64,000 nucleotides of DNA from Amylostereum areolatum (taxonomy: Eukaryota; Basidiomycota; Agaricomycetes; Russulales; Stereaceae): assembly GCA_012932865.1 (NCBI GenBank), contig SAXG01000031.1, forward strand, positions 431,471-495,470, read 5' to 3'. The notes under the pieces were generated by a model. The model made no database searches and was not told the DNA's origin. It worked only from the letters and a program-made list of their open reading frames with translations. Shown here piece by piece: positions 46,857 through 57,882 of the stretch. The position numbers were made by a program, and so were the translations under genes. How positions within the stretch are numbered: position 1 is the first letter of the stretch; each line of letters opens with the position of its first letter.

Positions 46857-48040
46857 TCATGATGGCCAGCTCGCCTCGGGCGAGTGCAAAAGAGGGAAAC
46901 CAAAAGCTGAAGTCGAATGTATAGGACCTGTGGATCCCCACAGTTCCTTCCCGACGCCAGATATCCATCCAGGCCACTCCCAGCTCGGGGCCACTGTCTC
47001 TCGAGGGGGAGTCGTCTGCAACATCATTTCGGGGAACAAATAGAAAGGGTCGAAGGACGGTTCCGGGGTGCCCGATATCGACGGCGTCGCCCGAGTATCG
47101 AGAATACTTTCGGCAGTGAAAGCTTGCGGCTGCAGCGTCAACGGGCCCGCCGTCGATCCAAGTTCCGACAACATTTGGTCCAGAGCGGGGTCGTACTGGA
47201 AACCGCCACCGCCAGCCTCCGTTCCACTATAAGGCTGGGAGAAATGATATAGCTGGTCGAAGAACGCCGCCTCCGTCAAAAGGTCGCCAATAGCCGCGTC
47301 CTGGTGTTGTATAGCAGCGAGGGAGTCCGATGGGATGGTATCGTTCTTCGAGCTACGAGTCTGGTCATCAAGCGGCGGCGGGCTCGCATTCTCTTCTTCC
47401 TTGATCTTTCGAGTGGTGCCCTTCATTCTGGCTCTGCGCCCTTGCTTCCGTTTGTTACAAAACTCCCCGGGACCGGGACAGGAGCCTAGATGCTTCGTTA
47501 AGCACTGAGGCCACGGCGTCTGGAAGTCGCACGAGAGACACCGATGGCGCTCTGCGGTACTGTGCGCACACCACAGAAACTCCGTCAGTTATGGATAGCA
47601 TCATCAAAATGACAAGCCCAACGCACTGCCAGCGACGTTCGTGCCCTCGTAGATGGTGGCGATAGTTCGTCTCAAAGCCACACCCGTCCCACCCACACCG
47701 AAACTTAAACTCCACATCTTGAGGCCTGCAACGCGTTCGCCACCATTAGCTCCTTCCGGAAACACCGACGGAGAGAGAACGGGATCGCTTACGCTGAAGG
47801 GTCACAACGCTTCGAGCGCTGATGGCGTAGCAAACTCGCTCGTTGTACCAGCCTCCCGCAGAGAGGACAGGGCGAGCGTTGTGTCTGTCGAAGCCCCCAC
47901 TGGACAAGTGAGTTATTCAATCGACCCAATGAGAGCAGGGCACAACGTACCGTATGCGGGCGTCCAGCACCCGGCGACGTGTTCCTCGAAGGCAGCGAGG
48001 AAGAGGGTTCGTAAGCGCCGTCGTGATGCGAGGTGGACAT
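46857..48040 (-). CDS. C2H2/C2HC zinc-finger protein, probable transcription factor
   Basis: Exons 47951-48040, 47793-47899, about 47622-47725, and about 46857-47555. The start MSTSHHDGAYEPSSS follows no clear TATA. Three finger-like modules are visible: CPLCGRLVQRASLLRHQRSKRC, CGWDGCGFETNYRHHLRGH and CLSCDFQTPWPQCLTKHLGSC. A basic stretch (CNKRKQGRRARMK) follows, which could be a nuclear signal. The long C-terminal part is acidic and Pro/Ser/Thr-rich (FFDQLYHFSQPY; DPALDQMLSELG), like a transactivation region. I do not recognise an orthologue. The third exon end is uncertain, since only one of the possible donor/acceptor pairs keeps the last finger in frame. Confidence 0.72.
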
Positions 48041-48859
48041 GAACGGGGAAGTGAATACTCCCCCACACGCACAACGAAGAACGACTTTATACCCTCGTCC
48101 ATAGTGCACCCCCGAACGAACACAAAAGCAGAAATCCAGCACCGGGTTGCAGGCGCGACGTCCCTCTTGAGAGCCACGTTGCCGACAGGTTGCTGCTCGG
48201 TGCTCCCTGCCCACAGGTTGTATTGTTCGATTTTAAAAATGAGAACGAGACAACAAGGACAGGGACCCGGTTTGGGCAAGGAGCGGCGCCTGATACCTGT
48301 GCATCCATCAATACGGAGCCCGGGCGAGGAAAGCAGAATAAAAGACCTACGGTACCAGCATATTCTGCCGCTGAGGTGTGGTTATCCCGGGGCTCCTTTT
48401 GTCCTGCTCCTGGAAATGCTAAGAGGGGGGCGGTACAACAATCACTTCTCTTCTCAGCGATCCATTGATCTTCTTCGTTCCATCTGGGCGCTAGGAAAAG
48501 AACGAGAGTAGGTTAAAACCAGTACAGGTACTAAGTACCACATGGCATAATGGACAAACTATCCAATGATCGAATGTCGCGAACGTAAAATTCAGCATGA
48601 GGATCTGGGAGATAGTGAGGGCCACATCGATAAGTACACAGCACGACTTCAAAAAACCCCCGCTCACCAGAAATAATCACCCCACCCCAAGCATAACAAT
48701 AACGCACCAAGGGTAGATCACACACTTCTCACACTCCAACCCGTCACCAGCATCCAGCATTCCCAAAAACAATCGAATTGACCAATAATGCATCCATATC
48801 ACATACGTACCCATACATGTCCAACTCTCCCCGCTCTCCCCAACAACAGCGTCTAACCG
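48041..48859. other. Intergenic, 0.8 kb
   Basis: No recognised gene. Minus-strand frames in 48050-48300 are not supported by any domain or start. Confidence 0.4.
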
Positions 48860-50687
48860 TCAGAACAGTCCTACAAGGTCTGCAAATGGATCCTTGCCCT
48901 GCTGCTGCTGAGCTGCCGCGGGCGCAGGTTGCGGCGTGGCCCGCTGCTGCTGTATTGACTGTGTGGGCTGGATGGATTTCCCCCACCCGGACGTTGGACT
49001 TGCGCCCTGGGAGTGTGTTGATTGTGGTTGGAGCGGTGGGGACATCCCTCCCCAGCTTGTTCCCGCGACGGACGGGGATCCCATCCTCCCTGCACCCATG
49101 CCCATGCCCATGCCCATCCCCGCACCCATCGGTTGAGCTTGCGCCTGTCCCGTCGGTTGGGGGGTGCCCGGAAGCATGATATGCCCAAACTGCGACGACG
49201 CCGGCCTCGACTGTGGACTTGCCCCAATCGATCCGGGCGGAGAGGATGTGAATTGTGGCGTGATGGCCGCAGGGTACCCGTTAGAGGGCGTTGCCACCGG
49301 CGGTGCGGGTGCCCCCATTCCCATTGCCATGGGTGGCGGGTGGCTCGAGGACGATGCCATAGTCGACGGCCCGAAAAGGTCCATGAGATCGTTCGCGGGG
49401 TTGCTTGGCCCCGCAGCGGACGGTGCCGGCTCTGGGGGGTCGTCGAAGTCGATGAGCGATAGTTCCTGCTTGCCTGGGCCCAGCTCCGCGGGTATAGGGT
49501 TCGCGGCGGCGGTAAAATCGCCTTTCTTGAAGGCCTCGTATCGTTCAAGCACGGTGTTGATCTGGTCGTTTATTTGCAGGTATGTGTCTGGTTCGGGGGA
49601 TGAGCGGAGATTGGAAGGATAAAGCAGGATGTGACGTACCGAGCGATTCAGAATCGTCCGTTTCCGCATCCGATATCCACTTCTGGATTTTCGGTCGGGA
49701 AGCCATGAGAATAGATGCAACTTGCTAAACATATATGTGAGCGAAGGAAGGCGAGAAAGAACGATGGGGGTTACGCACGTCGTATACGTCGCCTCGGGCG
49801 AAGCGTTCACCGCGATCCGTGTCCACGTTATCGAGCATCTCATTGAGCAGTATGACCTTCTGTTCGAGCTTGTTGAGCTCATTGAGGACTTGCGTGCGAT
49901 AGTCGGGTTTCGCGTCCGGATTCGCTCCCGCGAGGGACTTCATGAGCTCCTGCGCGGCGGCGAGATCGCGAGGGGTACCGCGACGGATGAGCTCCTGCAA
50001 CTTTGCCGACTGAGCCTCCCGGTCCTCCGATTCAAGTTCGTCGGCTGACTTGAGATTCTGCGATGCGCGCGGGTCAGTGTACAGCATCGGCAGGGTAGGC
50101 GATCGCGCTCACGGCTGCCGCGGGAGGGCCATTGGTACGGGGAAGTTCTCGGAAGCGGTAGCCTTTGAAGGCGAGAAGCCGATGCATATCGCGAACGTTT
50201 CCAAGGTCGTCTCTCCAGCGGGAATCCTGGCAAATGGTGTCCTTCCACGAGTTTATGAGGTCGAGGATGCGACCCATAACGGGACCGGGGAAGGGTGGGG
50301 GACGTTCGGGAAAGCGTCGGACGAGTTCGTTGAGGAATTCCTTGGTGGAGATTTGAAGATGGAATGGGTAGCCGCAGTTCTGGACGAGAGTGTCGAGGAG
50401 GGCGAGGGCGAGCATGGCTACGTGCGGATTGCGGTTGTTCACCAAACGAACGACGGTCATCGCCGCATCCCGAGGGCTGCAACGGAAGACCATCGTATCG
50501 GTCTACAGCATAGCAGGAGAGATCAACCTTACTTGTTCGCCTTCTTTTGGTTGATGTACTCTGCGACCTCGAGATGGAGAGCATAGTTGGGCTCTGGAAG
50601 GTGTGCGGCGGTCGCTCTGGAGATGAGCAATTCGAGGGGAGTGGCGCGGAAGGGGAAGGCGTTGGGGGCGTTGTTCCACATGGCCAT
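48860..50687 (-). CDS. VHS-GAT domain trafficking adaptor (Lsb5/TOM1/GGA-like)
   Basis: Multi-exon gene. The start is MAMWNNAPNAFPF at 50687; the longer upstream frame begins with GTG and is rejected. VHS domain: LELLISRATAAHLPEPNY, INQKKANK, then after an intron MTVVRLVNNRNPHVAMLALA, LLDTLVQNCGYPFHLQI, FLNELVRRFPERPP. GAT domain: LKSADELESEDREAQSAKLQ, AAQELMKSLAG, VLNELNKLEQKVILLNEML, and TYLQINDQINTVLERYEAF. The rest is Pro/Gln/Met/Gly-rich and disordered (GMGMGMGMGAGRMG), ending DPFADLVGLF, which contains clathrin/adaptor-type DPF and an LVxLF-like motif. Such proteins sort ubiquitinated cargo at Golgi or endosomes. No GAE domain is seen, so it is not a full GGA. Confidence 0.87.
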
Positions 50688-51421
50688 CGCGGCCAACGGG
50701 GAGCGGGAAAGGGCGGGGACGACGGACAGCGTGCTCAAGCGGCTCAACGACGCTCGCCGCCGCGCGCGACTCCAGGATTTCAAGGCACGGTCGAGCACGA
50801 CACGACGCCGTGGGAACTTCGCTTTTCATTGGGAAACGCATACGTTCCTCGCTTTGAGTTTGCCACCCTTGTCTCTTTCGTTCGATATCTCTTCATCGCG
50901 CCTCTCAGCGCTAGTCTCTCTGCGAAAAGATCGCCTCTGAATCAAGTCTCTCTCTGGATCCAATCTTTCCGCGTATACTTTTGTGGCACTGGCATCCCCA
51001 CGTGGAAGCCGCTTACTTGCTCTCTAAAGTCGCACGACGCGACCACTGCCACCGCCATTTCCTCTTAGGAGTTGTGGACAAATCCCGAGTGGCACGCCAA
51101 ACGTCATCGCGTCTTTCCCGGATCTAGACAACAACGTTCTCTGCTCTTCTACGGCGCCCGGCAAAATGTTCAAAGCGTCGCACTGGTGGCAACAATCGCG
51201 CCGCTCCTTCGGAAAGATGGAGATGTCCAACCGATCCTTGTTTTCAAAGCCCTTGCATCCTCTGCTGCCTGTTGTTGCAATTTAGTGCCACAACACTACT
51301 TCTCTCGTGCCCCATGTGCTGCGCAAGACTCGCGCATATATAAACCTCGTCGAACCAGCCCAGCGATCGCACATTTTCCACTCCAGTTTTCTCACCCCCC
51401 AACTCTCATCTGTCCGGCTCG
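50688..51421. promoter_or_regulatory. Divergent promoter region with TATA box for the 51422 gene
   Basis: 734 bp between the starts at 50687 (-) and 51422 (+). A strong TATA box (GCATATATAAAC) lies at 51334-51345, about 80 bp before the plus-strand ATG. No TATA is clear for the minus gene, as is usual for housekeeping genes. Confidence 0.6.
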
Positions 51422-52578
51422 ATGCCTGGCTTTCCTCAAGCTCCCAGTGTAAGAAAGTCCCCTTCAGCCCTCTTGGCGTTCCTTGCTGACATTCCCGACA
51501 TAGGCTCTCTGTTGCTGCTCACGCGGTACATCTCGGTCACCCTATCATGAAGACTTCCGTGATCCAATGAAAGCAGGACACCTCAACGAAGCCCGGCAGC
51601 GCACTCAACAGTACGTTTTGCCCAAACTTCGATATCTATCGCTCCTAACACGTGTACAGAGTCCTTGATATAATAACCCATCTCGTGGGCCAGGAACAAG
51701 CAGAAGCTGCTATGTACTCCCTTGCGAATTCCACCAACCTGGACTGCGCCTTGCACGGTCCGTATGGCTCGCAGTTCGCCACGGTTCCAGGTCACCCTAC
51801 TTTCGCCCCGCCCCGCGGATTCCAGCCGTTCGATATGTCGCACAACCCGATCAATCCTGCGATGTGGGAGAACATGTCTGAAGAGACCTACTTGCCGACG
51901 AACCCCATGGACCAATCGGCCCTTTACCAACAGCATCAAACTTCATCCAACTTCTGGCCTGCGAGTCCATCCGCGCAAGATCCTCGGATCGGACCTTTCA
52001 AAGCTGACGACTGGATGTTTGGGCCCGACTACATCGCGATGCAACCCCGTGCCGAAGCCTCCTACACCCAGGGAAATACGGAGCAATCGCCTCTGGGGTG
52101 GTCTACTTCCACTCCTTCAACCCTGGATTCTAGTGTCCTGCCTCAGTCGCCATCCCCCGTGTATGGTGGTTCAGAGGCAGATATCTTCAGCCCAGAATAC
52201 CAGGGCGTGATCTATGCCATGGGAGGTCCGAACTATCCTCCCTCAATGCCAGATCCTTGCCTGTCTCTGCCTGTCTATGGTCCCAACGAGCCGTCCTTGT
52301 TTACCCCCAGCCCCGAGTATCCTGGCCCAGAGGGTGATCACGATTTCTTCACACCTTCCTCCTGTCTCCCCGGCCCTTCCCTGGATTCAAGCAGTCCTAT
52401 CAAAACCGTCTTCCCGAGTACATGTGACTATCTCTGCGGGAAATCCCCGCCCTGCGTGTCACAGGGTTCATATACTTTGCGCGATGCTCTTACTCCAATC
52501 GAGTCTCCAACACCGGCGAGTATGGACACCAGAAACCTCGACGAATCTTCCACTCCCTCCTCCCCTACGTCGATCTAA
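51422..52578 (+). CDS. Unrecognised Pro/Ser-rich protein
   Basis: Three exons (51422-51448, 51504-51610, 51660-52578) give 350 aa with correct phases. No family recognised. The N-terminal ~70 residues could fold as helices (HLNEARQRTQQ and VLDIITHLVGQEQAEAAMYSLA). The rest is Pro/Ser/Tyr/Asp-rich with recurring acidic-aromatic patches (ADDWMFGPDYIAMQP, GSEADIFSPEYQG, GPEGDHDFFTP) and SP/TP sites, like a transactivation domain or a phosphorylated scaffold. No signal peptide or membrane span. Good introns and a TATA box support a real, possibly inducible gene. Confidence 0.75.
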
Positions 52579-53463
52579 TCCCCTCCCACGTTCCTCAAGG
52601 CTCACAAAGCGACTTGTAGCAAGGAGTCCTGTGCCACAGAGGCTGATCTTTGAGGAGGCGTCAAAGCGGCGAAGTAATACTCCCAGAAGCGGGGCGCCAG
52701 TACGCGATCTGATACAAAATCTTCCAGTGAAGATCCACGATACCGTGCATCAAGAGACCACCGTCATCCCCACCACTCTTTGCATTCCCGCTCGTTAAAT
52801 ATCGGACTCAACCTCTCGTTCTTTACCTTTCCCGCCAGTTTCGGTCATATAACGCTACCCAACTTCTCGCCTTCTTTACACAACTTTCCACTTGTTTCTC
52901 GTTCTGTATTGCTCACTACCTTACAGTGATCGACAACACCCTCCTTACACATGACGAATTGAATGAATCTTATCGCGCGTATCTTTCCAGGACTTTCCCT
53001 ACTTAAGGAAGTGGGCGGACGTCTGCCGTGTAGAACGACTCTGGTCGTCTTGCATCAGCCCCGAGCCAACTTGAACAAGCCCGACCAGATTCGTCCAACT
53101 TGAACTCATAAGTACCGTCTACGAACCATCTCTCCCGTGGTCTGCCCTTGCAAGGTATTCCAGTCCAATCAATCAAGTCTGCACATAATTGATTCCAACG
53201 TCCGTGTCGGTTTCGGGTTTTCCCTCGTCCAAAACGCCCTCCTCTTTCGCGCCGTCGAGCTCAACGTACCGCTTCGTGCAGCAATCATGCAGAGCGCGCA
53301 CATACGATACTTATTCTCAGCGTACGCGAAGCGCCTCTCCAGGGATCCTCATCGGCGTGGCCGTGTGTCATATAGTGGTCGGTATTCTGGTCACTTCGTC
53401 CTGACGGCATGAGTGAAATGAGCGTGGGGGAGTGTTCCCACTTCCATCTATACCAGTGGTAAT
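52579..53463. other. Intergenic, 0.88 kb
   Basis: 3' region between convergent genes. No recognised coding sequence. Confidence 0.5.
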
Positions 53464-56400
53464 CTAAAAATCCATCTCGTTACACATGTCCTTCAACAAC
53501 GACAGCTGGCCGTTCGCCGGAACCGATCCCTTTACCTTCTTGACCGCCCTCGCTGCTTCATCCCTCTCCGCGTTCTCTTTCAGCGTACACGTCCGCGCCC
53601 GTTTCTGACTCGGACTCTCCGCCGTCTGGCTCGCCAAAATGCAATGCATGACCTGCGCGCCCGCGGGCAAACGCAAGATCCATCCTCTTGACTCCGACAG
53701 CTCGAAGAACGAATGCAGGACTGGCGACTGGTCGAGCGTGCTCCGGGAGCCGATGATGATGAGTTTGGACCGCGCACGTGTAAAGGCGACGTTCATCCGA
53801 CGCCAGTCGCGGACGAGGTTTCCAATCTGCCCGGAAGATCAGACATTCGTACAAAGGCAGCGCAACAAGAGCCACATACCTGCCCCGAGACGTTCGACCG
53901 TACCATCGACACGATGATGCAGTCTTTATCTCTTCCCTGGCTCCTGTCCGCCGTCAGGATTTCGATACCCTTCCAATGCTCGAGAACATGCGAGAGAAGC
54001 TTGATCTGCTGCCGATACACCGTGATCACCCCAAGTTGCTCCTCGCGCACGCCGCAATGCACCATCGTCTCGACGATCTGCCGGACAAGCTCGCCCTCGA
54101 TCTCATTCTGCACCAGGTCTCCAACGCGCGAGTCGTGAGCGGGTACCTTGTCCGTGTCTACGAACACCACTTTAGAACTGAAAAGCCCCCATTAGCACGT
54201 GTATTGCACCAGGAGAACAGGAACCGACCTCTCGTCCATGATCCGCTCCAACCAACACTCCTTTGCCCCCCCACACGATGTGTGCACCTTCTGCAAGTAC
54301 GCCCGGGTCGGCAGCACCAAGCTCTGGCGCGCCACGTCCGGCGTCCCGCATCGTAGCCTGTCGCTGTAGATAATCTTATTTGACAGCGACATGATGTCCT
54401 CGTTCATGCGATATTGCAGGTCGAGGTTGACCACCGCCGACGGATGCGCCTCGGACAGCATCTGAAAAAGGGAGACGTCGAAACCGCCATCGCGAGCCCG
54501 ACGGGCGCGAACCTATTCCAAACTCTAGTCAACCGACACGGCAAAGCTAGGGACATGAAGAACGCAAACCAGAGGCGGTAACTGGAAGTGGTCGCCCACC
54601 AGGACGAACTTGTCCGCAAAACGGATGGGGCCAAGGCACGTTGGCAGCGTGATCTGCGATGCTTCATCGACGATGCAGTAGTCGAACTCGCGCCGCGAGA
54701 AGAGCTCACTGCGGGATGATTAGGACCAAGAATGACCATCCGAAAGGGACCACTCACTGCTCCAACGACAGCGCGGTCGTCGCCACCACAGGCGGAGTCA
54801 TCAGCTGCCTCTCCAGCTCTTCAACCGACCTCGGCTTCCTCCTCGCCGAAAGCGTGTACTTCCTCGCTTCAGGATGGACCTAAAACCCGCCACCAAACAT
54901 CATCAGTCACATCACCCAACCGAAGGTACGATGCAAGCCCACCTTATCCACGTTCCCCACTCTCAATATCCCAAAATCCGCCCCATCGAGCTTCGCCAAA
55001 ATCGTGTCGACGGCCGAATGCGTATACGCGCTGAGCAAGACCTTCTTCCCCAAATCCACAAGAACCTTGATGAGCGCCGCGACGACCGTTGTCTTCCCCG
55101 TGCCCGGCATGCCTAAAATCAGCGCGTAGTCCTCCGCGCGGAGGACCTTGTCAACCGCGGCGAGCTGCGACGAGTTGAGCTTGGCGAAGTGCGGCGAGCT
55201 CATGGGCTTTTCGAGCGGGGCCATGAACACCGGGGGCGCGCGGTCCACGACGAGCCGCAGCCTCTTGGAGTCCCCGCCGGCGTAGAACAGCGCGGCAAGG
55301 TTATCGCGCACGCGCGCCATCCCGCTCGCGAGCTCGTCTCTGTCCACACGAAACACGATTTCGCAGCGCTCCCGGTAGCTAGGACGGTTGCGGAGGCGTT
55401 CCCGTATGATGTCGAGGTCCAGCGCGTGGTCGACACCGACTGTGACGTCGTTCGGTGATAGACCGACGACGAATCCACGCGCGAGAGCGAGCAGGTCGGG
55501 CTCGACGGAAATCGCGACTGCGTCCCCAACACCCATATGTCCGCTGAGCAAACTGCTCCCGTCTTCCGTCACCGCTCTGCGGTGGAATCTGTATGTATGT
55601 TGATGGATCTTGCTGCCACCTTCGTTGGACGCGGCGGCGTCCTCTTTGGAAAAGTTCGGGTCGAGGACCATGTCTGCGAAGCACCGTCCGCGCGCCTCGC
55701 GCTCCTTTGCGCCGACGGTCCATAGTTCCTTGCGGAAGCGCTGCATGTCCACCTCTTCGTGCGCAATGAGGGCCTCCCACTTTTTGAAGAAGGCGCTTTG
55801 GGATGTGGTGAGATGCGCTGTTTTGGCGTCGTACAGTTCGGCGATTGGCGACGTTGTATCGGTCACGTCTTCTACAGTCTGGGAAGCGATCAATAAGGCA
55901 GGATCATCATAGCGAAAACGTCGGCTTACCTTACGGTAGAGCATGCAAGCGTCGACTGCGTAGCACCGAGTGCACAGCCGCTCGTCGTCGATCGTTTTTG
56001 GAAGGAAAGCCTCATGCCCGTCCTCCAAGTCCGCCTTTTTAGCTTCTTCCTGCCGGGCCCGCTTGGATAACCACCCTGCGACGTCGTTTCGCATGATGAC
56101 CAGCCCGCGCAACTCATTCCTAGCCGCAGGAACGAGCGCGACTTCCTCGGTCTGGGTGTAGAACAACAAACCTGCAGGCACCGGTGCGCCGTAACGATCG
56201 GAGAGAAGAAGGGTATAAAGCATGGTTTGAGCACGGTGTTCGAGAGGGGAAGGTCTCCCCGTCTTGAGTTCAAGGGGTGCTGGGACTGAAGGGGTGGACG
56301 CTGGTTGAAGAGTCGGAAGACGGCGGGATGAGGAGGACGGAGCGGGGGAGATCATAGCCTGGACGGACGCGTCCAGCTTGCCCTTGAGGCCATATTTCGG

Positions 56401-57723
56401 GGCCCATATATCTTCCTCGACATCGTTGAGGCCGGTAATGGCGAGTACTTCTTCTTGTCCGCGTTCCGCAGAAATATTTGATAGCAAGGCGTTGGGCTAG
56501 GTGGCACATGGTCATTTATCGCTCACCCGGTGATGGGGCCTAATCTCACCTTGGGAATAGCGCCCATATAACGCTTCCCAAAATCCGCGATGCCTTTGCC
56601 TCTTTCCAGAATGGCTTGTTTAGCTTCGTCCACGTTGACATTAATTCGAAGCAGCCCCCCGAGGGAGTTGTTCAACTGCTCATCTACCAGGGTTTCAATG
56701 TACGACTGGTCCCATTTCCCGGTGCGCAAGCAGGCTTGTATGACCTCGTGCAACACATTTCCGTACAAGAGTGCTGGCGTCTGCGGAGATGAAGGAGACG
56801 AGCGGAGGAGCTGGGAAAGGAGAGGTTTCCGAGTACAATGCGGGGCCGATGCCAGAGAGGTTGGCGTGATCAAAACGTCCGGATGCAAGATGAGGAGATT
56901 GTGCTGTGTTGTGATTATGATAGACGGCGGAGGTGGAGTTGACGAGGATGATGCATCCGTTGGTGGTATCTCGAAGTGGCCTATGGCATTGATGATATCC
57001 CCTATAGACAAGGTTAAAGTCGGTCTATGTAAGGAAGAGGGACGCATACCTGGGAGAACATTTGTTTGGGCCCAGCCGTCCCGAAGGATAATTAAACGAG
57101 GTTCGCGAGTTGCGTCAGTCTCGGCGGCCACATGCTGTTGGGAGGAATTAGCTCGCTGTGTTCTTGAGAGACGAGAGTATAGAAGGATTCACCTTCTCGA
57201 TGAAGCCGTTAACCCTGATTTCCGACACCACCAAGACAATGCATCGTGTACATGGATCGGGAGTAAATACCGATGCCGGCGACTGTGGCGCATTTGCCTT
57301 ATGCTTTACAGAAGTTAGCGAGAGTAGGGGAGTAGCAGAAGTACCACGAACGTTTTTCTGCGATCTAAGTTTGGGCTTTTGGGGTGTCGGGACATAATCT
57401 GAAACGGCATCCCAGTCCCAGCCCTCGGCGGCATTTCTATGTCGACATCGCCCCGCGGTGTAAGAAACACCGAGGTTGGGAGATGGTTGGCGTTTCGCGA
57501 GGGGAGACGCAATGCGATTCTTTACGACGCGCGGTCGAGTGGGTGTGATGAGTTCTGGACGGGTGACGCGCGGGGACGAAGGAAGGATAGGATTAGTAGA
57601 TTTGGCCTTGACTGGGGTTGGGTCTGGAGAGGGTACCGCGTCGAAAAATGAGCTGTCGATGCCGCTCAGAAGATCTCTCATAAAAGAGTCTTCGTCCGCT
57701 GCGGTATGTGTCGCCGGTGCCAT
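53464..57723 (-). CDS. DNA2: DNA2 replication nuclease-helicase
   Basis: Large multi-exon gene from [14 protein letters not shown] (57723) to the stop at 53464. Dna2 trims long Okazaki flaps and resects double-strand breaks with RPA in the nucleus. Disordered N-terminus, then nuclease: first Fe-S Cys in [60 protein letters not shown], and the remaining Fe-S Cys in [11 protein letters not shown] (C-x2-C-x5-C). Helicase: Walker [32 protein letters not shown], Walker [78 protein letters not shown]. All catalytic motifs are present and long exons are unbroken, so it appears functional. The C-terminus is short and basic. Confidence 0.96.
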
Positions 57724-57882
57724 GGGTTATGGCCGTCGTCGTTGTCGTCGTCGACGTCGTGGAAGTCTGATATTAAGCGCCGCCGCCGGCCACGGTAAAC
57801 GGAGGTAGCTCACGTGATCGTGACGATGATGATTCCGCCTCGGTGATTTCGAGCGCCCAAGTCCCCTTTGAAGCAAGCAGCC
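57724..57882. promoter_or_regulatory. 159 bp bidirectional promoter, DNA2 / UBX gene
   Basis: The start codons of DNA2 (57723, minus) and the UBX gene (57883, plus) are 159 bp apart. The interval contains repeated GTCGTC-type words and a TCACGTGATCGTGA palindromic stretch at about 57812-57825. No TATA. Confidence 0.55.

Noticed and set aside
50688..50798. N-terminal extension of the VHS-GAT protein
   Set aside because: The longer frame opens with GTG, has no ATG, and adds an Arg/Ser-rich segment not expected before a VHS domain.
57868..57882. Earlier start for the UBX protein (five extra residues)
   Set aside because: The upstream codon is TTG rather than ATG; the ATG at 57883 is used.
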